A program made the position numbers and the translations under genes. The notes under the pieces are model-generated. The model searched no databases. It saw only the letters and a program-made list of their open reading frames with translations, and was not told where the DNA came from. A DNA stretch of 64,000 nt, taken from Micromonospora phaseoli. Lineage in GTDB: Bacteria; Actinomycetota; Actinomycetes; Mycobacteriales; Micromonosporaceae. Location: the NCBI RefSeq assembly GCF_900109115.1, contig NZ_FNYV01000011.1:143696-207695 (forward strand), written 5' to 3'. This document shows positions 1 to 7,098 of the stretch, piece after piece (positions within the stretch are counted from its first letter, which is position 1; each line of letters starts with the position of its first letter).

Positions 1-550
1 TGCCCCGCCACGCCCCCTCGGTGGCGCCGTCGTTGCCGACACCGGCGGTGACCCGGGCCAGGGGGGAGACCCCGGGGCCGAGCCGGGTGCGGCCGCCGTG
101 GTTCTCGAAACCGGTAAGCGGCGGCAGGCCGAGTCGGGCGTCGATGTCGCCGGCCAGCTCGCCGACCGCCCGGCTGGGACCGCGGTCCGAGGAGAGGTCG
201 AGCAGCTCCAGTCCCTGGTACTGGGTGCCCTTGGCGAAGAAGGAGGTGCCGAGCAGTTGGTAGCCGGCGCAGACGCCGAACACCACCGAGCCCTGGGCCA
301 CCGCACGGTGCAGGCCGCCGTCGGCGATCAGCCGCTGCGCGCCGAGTGCCTGCGGTCCGTCCTCGCCGCCCCCGATCAGGTAGATGTCGGCGGTGGTGGG
401 CAGCCGCTGGTCGGACCGGACCTCCAGCACCTCGACCGGGAACCCGCGCTGTCGTGCCCGGCGGGCCAGGATCAGGGCGTTGCCCCGGTCGCCGTAGGTG
501 GACAGCAGGTCGGGGTAGATCCAGACGATGCGCAGGGTCTCAGTTGACAC
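1..550 (-). CDS. gatD: Lipid II isoglutaminyl synthase, glutamine amidotransferase subunit GatD (3' end outside window)
   Basis: Partial gene read on the minus strand; about 183 codons are visible and the C-terminus lies beyond base 1. The GTG at 550-548 starts a protein beginning MSTETLRIVWIYPD, overlapping the murT stop by 11 bp, so the two are translationally coupled. Class I glutamine amidotransferase features are visible: the oxyanion-strand glycines (LIGGGEDGPQ, residues 58-67) and the nucleophile elbow FGVCAGYQ with Cys94, the position of the catalytic cysteine in studied GatD proteins. GatD releases ammonia from glutamine and passes it to MurT, which amidates the D-glutamate of the lipid II stem peptide at the cytoplasmic face of the membrane. 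The name rests on these motifs and on the adjacent murT; cobyric-acid-synthase-like domains are related but fit the context less well. Confidence 0.9.
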   Translation of the reverse strand, partial: MSTETLRIVWIYPDLLSTYGDRGNALILARRARQRGFPVEVLEVRSDQRLPTTADIYLIGGGEDGPQALGAQRLIADGGLHRAVAQGSVVFGVCAGYQLLGTSFFAKGTQYQGLELLDLSSDRGPSRAVGELAGDIDARLGLPPLTGFENHGGRTRLGPGVSPLARVTAGVGNDGATEGAWRG

Positions 551-1802
551 GGTCCAACTCCGCTCGGATGTCCTGGAACGCGGTGTAGTTCGCGATGACC
601 TCCAGCCGCCCTGGTGGTACCGCCCGGACGGCGTCGTCGAAGGAGCGGACGTACTGGAACGGCACGTCGTTGACCTCCAGCCGGACGGCGAGGTCGTATG
701 CCCGGTCACCGGTGATCAGAACCTGGCGCCCGCGTAGCGGGGCGAAGTCGACGTCGAAGAGCCAGGAGGTGTCCAGGCCGTCGGGGTCGCGGGCGTTGAT
801 GGAGAGCAGGGTCGGTGCCTCGTCGGCCATGTCGAAGGCCTCCAGCCAACTGGCCGGGTTCTTGGCCAGCAGCAGCCGGACGGTGCGCCCGTCCCGCACG
901 ACCTGGGCGTACCGGCCGGCGACCGAGGTGACATCGCCGAGCCGGGGAACCGCGTCGAACGGGCGTACGCCGAACTCGGCGGCGACCGCGAGGGCGGTGG
1001 CCGCGTTGCCGACGTTCACCTTGCCCGGAAGCTGGAGCTTCACCTTGTACCAGGCGCCGGTCGGGTCGACCACGCCCTGGTCGTCCACGGTCCACTGCGG
1101 GTCGGGCCGGCGCAGCGGGCAGCCGGTGCACCACCACTGGTCGCCGGAGCGTTGGATGGTCGAGCCGCACTCGGGGCAGACCCACGAGTCGTCGTGCCAC
1201 CGTTGCCCCGCCGAGAACCAGGTGACGTGCGGCGCAGTGATCCGCTGGTCGTGGGTGGCCGGCGGGGTGGCCGCCCAGACCACCATCGGGTCGTCGGCGT
1301 TGGCGATGATGCGGACGTCGGGGTGGCGGATCAGCGCCGCGCGCCAGAGCTGCGCCATCATGGCGACCTCCTTGGCCCGGTCCAACTGGTCGCGGGAGAG
1401 GTTGAGCAGCGCCACCACGTGCGGGTCGGTCGCCTCGATCACCTGGGCGAGGTAGTGCTCGTCGACCTCCAGCACCGCGTAGGGGGTGCTGCCCGCCTTG
1501 GCCAGCGCGGAGGTGTGCCCGGTGGGCATGTTGGCGCCGAACGAGTTGGTGGCGACCCGGCCGAGCACCCCGACGGCCGCGGCGGCCAGCCGGGTGGTCG
1601 TGGTCTTGCCGTTGGTGCCGGAGATCAGCGCGATCGCCCGTCCGGCGGAGAGGTGGGCGAGCAGCTCCGGGTCGATCTTCAGGCCGATCCAGCCACCGAT
1701 CACCGAGCCGTCGCCACGGCCCGCAGCCCGCGACAGTGCCGCGGCGGTCCGTGACACGGAGCTGGCCACCTTCGCCCGCAGGGGCATCTTCGCGTCCGTC
1801 AC
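540..1802 (-). CDS. murT: Lipid II isoglutaminyl synthase, Mur ligase-like subunit MurT
   Basis: A protein of 420 residues if started at GTG 1802. It has the Mur ligase P-loop SGTNGKTTTTRL near residue 60 and a zinc-ribbon insertion CPECGSTIQ...CTGC in the middle domain, both typical of MurT (DUF1727 C-terminal domain). With GatD it converts the D-Glu of lipid II to D-isoglutamine using ATP and glutamine. The open frame runs upstream to 2084, but that part crosses the mraZ promoter and has no family features. GTG 1802 is preferred because TAACCT lies 7 nt before it, the leaderless layout seen repeatedly here; ATG 1787 (MPLRAK) is the alternative. murT-gatD runs divergently from mraZ. Confidence 0.9.
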   Translation of the reverse strand: MTDAKMPLRAKVASSVSRTAAALSRAAGRGDGSVIGGWIGLKIDPELLAHLSAGRAIALISGTNGKTTTTRLAAAAVGVLGRVATNSFGANMPTGHTSALAKAGSTPYAVLEVDEHYLAQVIEATDPHVVALLNLSRDQLDRAKEVAMMAQLWRAALIRHPDVRIIANADDPMVVWAATPPATHDQRITAPHVTWFSAGQRWHDDSWVCPECGSTIQRSGDQWWCTGCPLRRPDPQWTVDDQGVVDPTGAWYKVKLQLPGKVNVGNAATALAVAAEFGVRPFDAVPRLGDVTSVAGRYAQVVRDGRTVRLLLAKNPASWLEAFDMADEAPTLLSINARDPDGLDTSWLFDVDFAPLRGRQVLITGDRAYDLAVRLEVNDVPFQYVRSFDDAVRAVPPGRLEVIANYTAFQDIRAELDRVN

Positions 1803-2024
1803 GCGAGCGAGGTTACCGGACCGGACGACCCGCCAGATCGCCGCCGACGGCGATCGGTCCGGTCCGGCTTTCGCGACGACCGGACGGCCGTGCTCGACCG
1901 GACGGAGTCGATCTATGTCGGAAAGCGGACCCGCCCCGGGCGGCGTCCGGCCCTCCACTCCGCTCCACCCCGGCTGACGTGCGGTTTTGCTGCCCGACAC
2001 GGCGCGCCACGCGGTCGATTCTGG
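1803..2024. other. Divergent intergenic region between murT and mraZ
   Basis: Non-coding upstream part of the 338-bp gap between murT (minus) and mraZ (plus). On the minus strand TAACCT at 1815-1810 is a candidate murT -10 box 7 nt before GTG 1802. No convincing -35 box, terminator or small gene was seen in the rest. Overlapping open frames here on both strands lack start signals and family features. Confidence 0.5.
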
Positions 2025-2056
2025 TTGCGAGTGGAGGGAAGTGGAGTAGAGTGGGG
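2025..2056 (+). promoter_or_regulatory. mraZ promoter overlapped by three MraZ-box-like repeats
   Basis: TTGCGA (2025-2030) and TAGAGT (2047-2052), 16 bp apart, make a plausible sigma-70 type promoter. Laid over it are three direct repeats on an exact 10-bp period: GTGGAG at 2031, GTGGAG at 2041 and GTGGGG at 2051. MraZ proteins bind arrays of short G-rich direct repeats with a helical-turn period upstream of their own gene, so this is read as the autoregulatory operator. The first two boxes fill the spacer and the third overlaps the end of the -10, predicting repression. The 5' leader before GTG 2141 would be about 80 nt. Confidence 0.75.
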
Positions 2057-2140
2057 CGCATTGGTGGGGCCGGGAGGGGCCCACCGGCCCGGGGGGTCAG
2101 CGGCGCGCGAACGCCGCTAAAAGGGCGAGGGGGTTGGGCC

Positions 2141-2572
2141 GTGTTTCTCGGCACCCACACTCCGCGCCTGGACGACAAAGGCCGGTTGATCCTTCCGGCG
2201 AAGTTCCGGGATGAGCTGGCGGGGGGTGTCGTGATCACCAAAGGGCAGGAGCGCTGCCTCTACGTATTCCCGACGCCGGAGTTCCAGCGGATCGCGGAGC
2301 AGTTGCGCGCGCAGCCGATGACGCACAAGGCCGCTCGGGCCTACGGCCGTGTCTTCTTCGCCAGCGCGCACGACGAGGTGCCGGACAAGCAGGGTCGGGT
2401 GACCATACCCGCCCATCTGCGCACGTACGCGGGGCTCGACCGTGACCTGGTGGTCATCGGCGCGAGCACCCGGGTGGAGATCTGGGACAGGGTCGCCTGG
2501 GAGACCTACCTCGCCGAGAGCGAAGACGACTTCGCCGACATCGAGGAAGGGGTGCTGCCAGGCGGTCTGTAG
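2141..2572 (+). CDS. mraZ: Transcriptional regulator MraZ
   Basis: A 143-residue protein, the family's usual size, starting at GTG 2141 (FLGTHTPRLDDKGRLILP). It contains two SpoVT/AbrB-like half-domains, each with the DxxGR signature: DDKGRLILPAKF near residues 10-21 and DKQGRVTIPAHL near residues 83-94. MraZ forms ring oligomers that bind repeated boxes upstream of the dcw operon, and three such boxes lie 90-110 bp before this start. The frame is open upstream to 1736, but that extension would cross the promoter and is rejected. As first gene of the plus-strand cluster it probably sets the level of the downstream division genes. Confidence 0.93.
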   Translation: MFLGTHTPRLDDKGRLILPAKFRDELAGGVVITKGQERCLYVFPTPEFQRIAEQLRAQPMTHKAARAYGRVFFASAHDEVPDKQGRVTIPAHLRTYAGLDRDLVVIGASTRVEIWDRVAWETYLAESEDDFADIEEGVLPGGL

Positions 2573-2780
2573 GGCGTGGCGACGCCCGACGTACTGCGAG
2601 ATCTCCAGCCGCTTTCGAGTTCCTGGCATCCCTTCCCCGATGCCAGGCGCGCGATCCGACCGAAGGGCCGTGGCCCGACGGGCGGGCGGAGAGCGGATGG
2701 GGATCTGGCGGTACGACGGCACGGCGTCGTCCGACGAGCAGGGCGCGAGGAAGAAACCGGTTCAACCAGTGGGGGTCGAC

Positions 2781-3887
2781 ATGGGGGAGCTACGCGGCAC
2801 GCACGTGCCGGTGCTGCTCGAGCGGTGTCTCGAGCTGCTGGCCCCCGCACTGGGCCGGGGTCGGCGCACGGTTCACGTCGACGCGACGCTGGGCCTGGCC
2901 GGGCACGCCGAGGCGGTGTTGCAGGCCCATCCGGAGACGATCCTGGTGGGCCTGGACCGGGACACCGAGGCACTCGCCCACGCCCGGGTGCGGTTGGCCC
3001 GGTTCGCCGGCCGGGTCCACCTGGAGCACGCCGTCTACGACGAGCTGCCCGAGGTGCTCGACCGGCTGGGCTTTCCGTCCGTGGACGGGGTCCTGTTCGA
3101 CCTCGGCGTCTCCTCGTTGCAGCTCGACGCGCCCGACCGCGGGTTCGCGTACGCGCAGGACGCGCCGCTGGACATGCGGATGGACCAGACCCGGGGGGTG
3201 ACCGCCGAAGAGGTGGTCAACTCCTACCCGCACCCGGATCTGGCCCGGGTGCTGCGGGTCTACGGCGAGGAGAAGTTCGCCGGACGAATCGCCTCGGCGA
3301 TCATCCGGGAGCGGGAGCGCGGCCGGATCACCTCGTCGGCTCGGCTGGCCGAGCTGGTCCGGGAGTCGATCCCGGCACCGGCCCGACGAACCGGCGGACA
3401 CCCGGCAAAGAGAACGTTTCAGGCTTTACGGATCGAGGTAAACAGGGAACTGGCAGCGCTGGAGACGGCGCTGCCGGCCGCTCTCGACAGGCTTTCCGTC
3501 GGCGGTCGCCTGGTGGTCCTGTCCTACCACTCGCTGGAGGACCGGCTCACCAAACAGGCGCTCGCCGAGCGGGTCCGCAGCACGGGCCCGATCGACCTTC
3601 CGGTCGAACTGCCCGGGTCAGAGCCGACGTTCCGGCTGCTCAGCCGGGGCGCGGAACTGCCCGGGGAGGTGGAGGTCGCCGCGAATCCGCGGGCCGCTTC
3701 GGTGCGCCTGCGGGCCGCGGAACGGATTGATCCACAGGCAGCACAGCGGGGGCGTACCGACCGCGAACGGTACCGCCGCCGAGGCAAGGCGATGCACCAA
3801 CCGGGGACGGGATCAGCCACGGGATCCGGCTCGGATCCGCGGCGGATGCCGGGGGACACCACGGACGAAGAGGGGGAGGGGACATGA
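2781..3887 (+). CDS. rsmH: 16S rRNA (cytosine(1402)-N(4))-methyltransferase RsmH
   Basis: A 368-residue SAM-dependent methyltransferase (formerly MraW) that N4-methylates C1402 in the ribosomal P site. Visible features are HVPVLLERCLELLAP at the N-terminus, the SAM-binding strand VDATLGLAGHAEAVL, the FDLGVSSLQLD motif, RGFAY and the C-terminal SYHSLEDRLTK. ATG 2781 follows GGGGG with a 5-nt gap; an in-frame ATG near 2697 would add an atypical 28-residue extension. The C-terminal tail after about residue 320 is low-complexity and poorly conserved in such proteins. The stop overlaps ftsL as ATGA. Codons 208-223 (KRTFQALRIEVNRE region) use rare AT-rich codons, including one TTA at residue 216, unlike the rest of the gene. 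Confidence 0.93.
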   Translation: MGELRGTHVPVLLERCLELLAPALGRGRRTVHVDATLGLAGHAEAVLQAHPETILVGLDRDTEALAHARVRLARFAGRVHLEHAVYDELPEVLDRLGFPSVDGVLFDLGVSSLQLDAPDRGFAYAQDAPLDMRMDQTRGVTAEEVVNSYPHPDLARVLRVYGEEKFAGRIASAIIRERERGRITSSARLAELVRESIPAPARRTGGHPAKRTFQALRIEVNRELAALETALPAALDRLSVGGRLVVLSYHSLEDRLTKQALAERVRSTGPIDLPVELPGSEPTFRLLSRGAELPGEVEVAANPRAASVRLRAAERIDPQAAQRGRTDRERYRRRGKAMHQPGTGSATGSGSDPRRMPGDTTDEEGEGT

Positions 3888-4495
3888 ACGTTGACAAGCG
3901 CCGGGACAACGCCGGCGTCGGGCAGCGCGCACCGCGGTCGGGGGGCCGGATCGCGGCGGAGCGGGCCCGGGGGGTCGGGAACGGCAACAGCACGCGGCGG
4001 ACGGACCGGATGAACCAGCCGGAGGAGACTCGCGCCCGGGGGGCGCGCGAGTTTCCGACCCAGGGCAGCGCGGCGCTGCGTCCGGTCGAGCGTGCCGCCG
4101 CCACCGCCGAGCGGGCGGAGTCGCCGCGGTTGCGGGTCGCGCCGCCGCCGCCGGTACGGGTGCCCCGGGCGCCCTTCGCGGCGCTCGTGGTGGTGCTGGT
4201 CGTCGGTGGGGTGCTCGGCATCTTGGCGGTCAACACGAAGATCAACGAGAACGCCTTCCGGCTGGACGAACTGCAGCAGCAGCAGGCCAAGCTCGACGTC
4301 GAGCAGCAGCAGCTGAAGAAGCAGATCGCCGAGTCCGAGTCGCCGGGCAACCTCGCCGCCCAGGCCCGCAAGCTGGGTCTGGTCGAGTCGGGTGAGCCGG
4401 CGTACATCCGGCTGCCGGACGGCAAGGTGATCGGCGTGCCGCAGCCGGCCGGCGGGCAGCTGTCCATCGCGAGCCAGCAGGGCACGGAGGGGTAG
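3884..4495 (+). CDS. ftsL: FtsL/FtsB-like septum formation protein
   Basis: A 203-residue single-pass membrane protein in the ftsL position between rsmH and ftsI, starting at an ATGA overlap. The first ~95 residues are a charged, disordered cytoplasmic region rich in Arg, Gly and Ala. One transmembrane helix (FAALVVVLVVGGVLGILAV) spans roughly residues 96-115. It is followed by a glutamine-rich coiled coil (LDELQQQQAKLDVEQQQLKK) to about residue 150 and a short extracytoplasmic tail. Proteins of this shape link FtsQ to the FtsW-FtsI septal synthase. Sequence identity in this family is low, so the name depends mainly on topology, coiled coil and gene order. The long basic N-terminus is common in actinobacterial members. 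Confidence 0.82.
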   Translation: MNVDKRRDNAGVGQRAPRSGGRIAAERARGVGNGNSTRRTDRMNQPEETRARGAREFPTQGSAALRPVERAAATAERAESPRLRVAPPPPVRVPRAPFAALVVVLVVGGVLGILAVNTKINENAFRLDELQQQQAKLDVEQQQLKKQIAESESPGNLAAQARKLGLVESGEPAYIRLPDGKVIGVPQPAGGQLSIASQQGTEG

Positions 4496-4498
4496 ACC

Positions 4499-6760
4499 GT
4501 GTCACCGAGGTCGGAGGAACCGCGCCGGGACGCCACAGGCTCCCGGCGCGGTTCGTCGCGTGGCGGCGGGGATCGTGGTGCCGGGGATCGTGGTGCCGGG
4601 GATCGTGGCGTGCCGCCCCGGGCGCCGGGGGAGCGGGGCGGGGAGCCGGGCATCGGCGGCATCTCCGACGCCCGTGCCTACACCCCGCGGGGCCGCACCA
4701 TCCGCGAGGGCGCGCCGACGGCTGGCGCCGGCCGCACCGAGCAGCGGCGTACCCCGCGCAGCAGCCGGTCACAGGACCCGTTCCGCCCCGCGTTGCAGGT
4801 GCTCGACGGCGGCCGGTCCACCGCGAACCGGGCCGGCGGACGGCAGGGCGCGCCGGCCCGTCGGGACGGCGCCGCCGGGCGGACCACGGTGGTCCGGACC
4901 GTCACCGACCGCAGCCCGCGCGACGAGCCGGCGGCCCCGCCGCGGCGGCGGGTGACCGGCCGCGAGCCGCGCCGCGGTGACCGGCCGGCCGGCCGCCGGC
5001 CGCCCCGCAAGCCGCCCCGGCCGCCTCGGCTCGCCGACCCCGGCCGCCGGCTGCGACTGGGCACCGCGCTGGCCATGGCGCTCTTCGTCGCGGTCGGCGT
5101 ACGGCTCGTGGTCCTCCAGGCGGTCGACACCCCGGCGTACGCCGACGGCGGGCTCGCCGACCGGACCCGGACCGTGCAGCTGCCCGCGCCGCGCGGGGCG
5201 ATCTACGATCGATCCGGCGAGGCCGCGCTGGCGCACAGCGTCGAGGCCCGGTACGTCTACGCCGACCCGACCCGGATCGTGGACATCGCGGCGACCGCCG
5301 GCGCGCTCTCCCCGCTGCTGGGCATCCCGGCCTCGGAGCTGGCCGAGAAGATGCGACCGCGCAAGCGGATCAACGGCGTCGACTCACAGTTCGAGTACCT
5401 GGCCCGAGGGGTGGAGATCGACCGCGCCAAGGAGATCATGGCGCTCAAGCTGCCCGGCATCAACACCCACCGCGACGAGCGGCGCGAGGTGCCCGGCGGT
5501 GACCTGGCCGCCAACCTGATCGGCTTCACCAGCCTGGACATGGTCGGGCTGGAAGGGCTGGAGGCGCGCTTCGACGACCTGCTGCACGGTGAGGACGGCC
5601 AGCGGGTCTTCGAGGTCGGCCTCGGCGACCTGGCCGCCCCCATCCCGGGCGGCTACAGCATCACGACCAAGGCCAAGCCGGGCAGCTCACTGGTCCTCAC
5701 CATCGACCGCGACCTGCAGTACATGGTGCAGCGCATCCTCAGCGAGCGGATGCAGCAGGTGCAGGGCAGCACCGGCGCCGCCGTGGTGCTGGACGCGCGT
5801 ACCGGGGAGGTGCTGGCCCAGGCGAGCCACCCCACGTACAACGCGGCGAAGCCCTTCCCCAGCGAGCCGACCGACCGGGAGGACGCGGCCACCAGCTTCG
5901 TGGTCGACCCGGGCTCGGTGCACAAGGCGATCACGTTCGGGGCGGCGTTGCAGGAGGGCGTGATCACCCCCGACACCTCGTTCCCGGTGGCCAACGGCAT
6001 CCGCAAGGGCGACACCTGGTTCCCCGACACCCACTTCGCGAACGGGCGGCGGATGAGCGTGGCCGGCATGATGGCGTACTCCTCCAATGTCGGCACCATC
6101 CAGATCGCCGACAAGCTCGGCGCGGAACGCCTGCTCGACTACCAGCGGCGGTTCGGTCTGGGCAAGCCGACCGAGGTCGGGATGCCCGGCGAGGCGAGCG
6201 GGCGGTTGCTGCCGGTGCAGGAGTGGAGCGACTCGTCGTACGGGTCGGTGCCGATCGGGCACAGCGTTGACGCCACCCCGTTGCAGATGGCCGCCGCGTA
6301 CGCCGCCATCGCCAACGACGGCACGTACATCCAGCCGCACCTGGTCAAGGAGACGATCGCCCCGGACGGGAAGCGCACCCCGGCGGTGCAGCCGGAGACC
6401 CGCCAGGTGCTCAGCCCGACCAACGCCGCGGCGCTGCGTACGCTCCTGGAGGCGGTCACCACCGTGGACGACGCCACCGGGGTGGCCGCTGCGGTCCCCG
6501 GCTACCGGGTGGCCGGCAAGACCGGCACCGGGTTTCGACTGGTCGAGGGCAAGAAACAGCCCGGCGATGTCGCCTCGTTCATCGGGATGGCGCCGGCGGA
6601 GAATCCGAAATATGTGATCGCGGTCTTCGTACACAGCCCGAGTGGCGGCGGTGGCCAGATCTCGGCTCCGGCTTTCCGGGACATGATGACCTTCACTCTC
6701 CGCCATTTCCGGGTACCGCCGTCGAGTGAACCGGCACCGAAATTCACCGTGTTTCCATAG
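4499..6760 (+). CDS. ftsI: Septal peptidoglycan transpeptidase FtsI (class B PBP3)
   Basis: A 753-residue class B penicillin-binding protein that cross-links septal peptidoglycan with FtsW. The first ~180 residues are a basic, disordered cytoplasmic extension. A membrane anchor (LRLGTALAMALFVAVGVRLV) and PBP dimer domain follow, then the transpeptidase domain. All three active-site motifs are present: SxxK at Ser473-Lys476 (GSVHK), SxN at Ser528-Asn530 (YSSN) and KTG at Lys674-Gly676 (AGKTGTG). No PASTA domains are seen. The GTG start at 4499 lies 3 nt after the ftsL stop. A 15-bp tandem repeat in the N-terminal extension encodes GDRGA units. The strong hairpin about 140 bp downstream probably ends this transcription unit. 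Confidence 0.94.
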   Translation: MSPRSEEPRRDATGSRRGSSRGGGDRGAGDRGAGDRGVPPRAPGERGGEPGIGGISDARAYTPRGRTIREGAPTAGAGRTEQRRTPRSSRSQDPFRPALQVLDGGRSTANRAGGRQGAPARRDGAAGRTTVVRTVTDRSPRDEPAAPPRRRVTGREPRRGDRPAGRRPPRKPPRPPRLADPGRRLRLGTALAMALFVAVGVRLVVLQAVDTPAYADGGLADRTRTVQLPAPRGAIYDRSGEAALAHSVEARYVYADPTRIVDIAATAGALSPLLGIPASELAEKMRPRKRINGVDSQFEYLARGVEIDRAKEIMALKLPGINTHRDERREVPGGDLAANLIGFTSLDMVGLEGLEARFDDLLHGEDGQRVFEVGLGDLAAPIPGGYSITTKAKPGSSLVLTIDRDLQYMVQRILSERMQQVQGSTGAAVVLDARTGEVLAQASHPTYNAAKPFPSEPTDREDAATSFVVDPGSVHKAITFGAALQEGVITPDTSFPVANGIRKGDTWFPDTHFANGRRMSVAGMMAYSSNVGTIQIADKLGAERLLDYQRRFGLGKPTEVGMPGEASGRLLPVQEWSDSSYGSVPIGHSVDATPLQMAAAYAAIANDGTYIQPHLVKETIAPDGKRTPAVQPETRQVLSPTNAAALRTLLEAVTTVDDATGVAAAVPGYRVAGKTGTGFRLVEGKKQPGDVASFIGMAPAENPKYVIAVFVHSPSGGGGQISAPAFRDMMTFTLRHFRVPPSSEPAPKFTVFP
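4568..4611 (+). repeat. 15-bp tandem repeat inside ftsI
   Basis: The unit GGGGATCGTGGTGCC-like (15 bp) occurs nearly three times in a row, encoding Gly-Asp-Arg-Gly-Ala repeats in the disordered cytoplasmic tail. A unit of five whole codons keeps the frame when copy number changes. Confidence 0.85.
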
Positions 6761-6902
6761 CGGCCACACCGGTTGCCGACCTGAAGGCTGAGCTGGGCTG
6801 GTGTGCCATGGGTTCCGGCAATTCTGGGCCGAAGTCCGGTGTTTCGGTCCGGAGCTGGTTACGCAGGACGTGGCCGCCGATGGCGAGCATTTCCCGAACG
6901 AA
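6761..6902. other. Intergenic region after ftsI
   Basis: Part of the 338-bp gap between ftsI and murE. It is less GC-rich than the flanking genes. The frame 6801-7094 is open but starts without a ribosome site, runs straight through the following hairpin and resembles no family, so I see no gene here. Confidence 0.5.
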
Positions 6903-6944
6903 CGTGATGTCACCCAGACATATCTATTTCTGGGTGACATCACG
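6903..6944. terminator. Perfect 16-bp inverted repeat between ftsI and murE
   Basis: The arms 6903-6918 and 6929-6944 (CGTGATGTCACCCAGA and its exact complement) flank a 10-nt AT-rich loop. There is no U-tract after it, as is usual for actinobacterial terminators. Its place between ftsI and the murE promoter suggests it separates two transcription units; a protein-binding operator is the alternative. Confidence 0.7.
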
Positions 6945-7084
6945 CTCGTGACCAGAACCTGGCCCCACCGCTCGGAGGCCCGAGCGGAGCCGGCGCGTCC
7001 GCCGGGAGATGGGCTGACGCCCTCGGCGGAACCCCCGCAGACGGAGATTCAGGCGCGCCGTGCGGCGGGGACCGCGCGACCGGG

Positions 7085-7090
7085 TAGGGT
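7085..7090 (+). promoter_or_regulatory. Candidate murE -10 box (leaderless)
   Basis: TAGGGT lies 8 nt before GTG 7099, so transcription would start at or next to the start codon. No Shine-Dalgarno sequence precedes the GTG. Confidence 0.5.
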
Positions 7091-7098
7091 CTGACGCC

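Noticed and set aside
1803..2084. Upstream extension of the murT frame to 2084
   Set aside because: It runs through the divergent promoter region and encodes nothing like MurT; a -10 box sits just before GTG 1802.
1736..2140. Upstream extension of the mraZ frame (would start near 1736)
   Set aside because: It crosses the mraZ promoter and boxes, overlaps murT on the other strand, and adds non-family sequence; GTG 2141 gives the normal length.
6801..7094. Possible 97-residue gene between ftsI and murE
   Set aside because: No ribosome site, it reads through the 16-bp hairpin, and codon third-position bias is weak.
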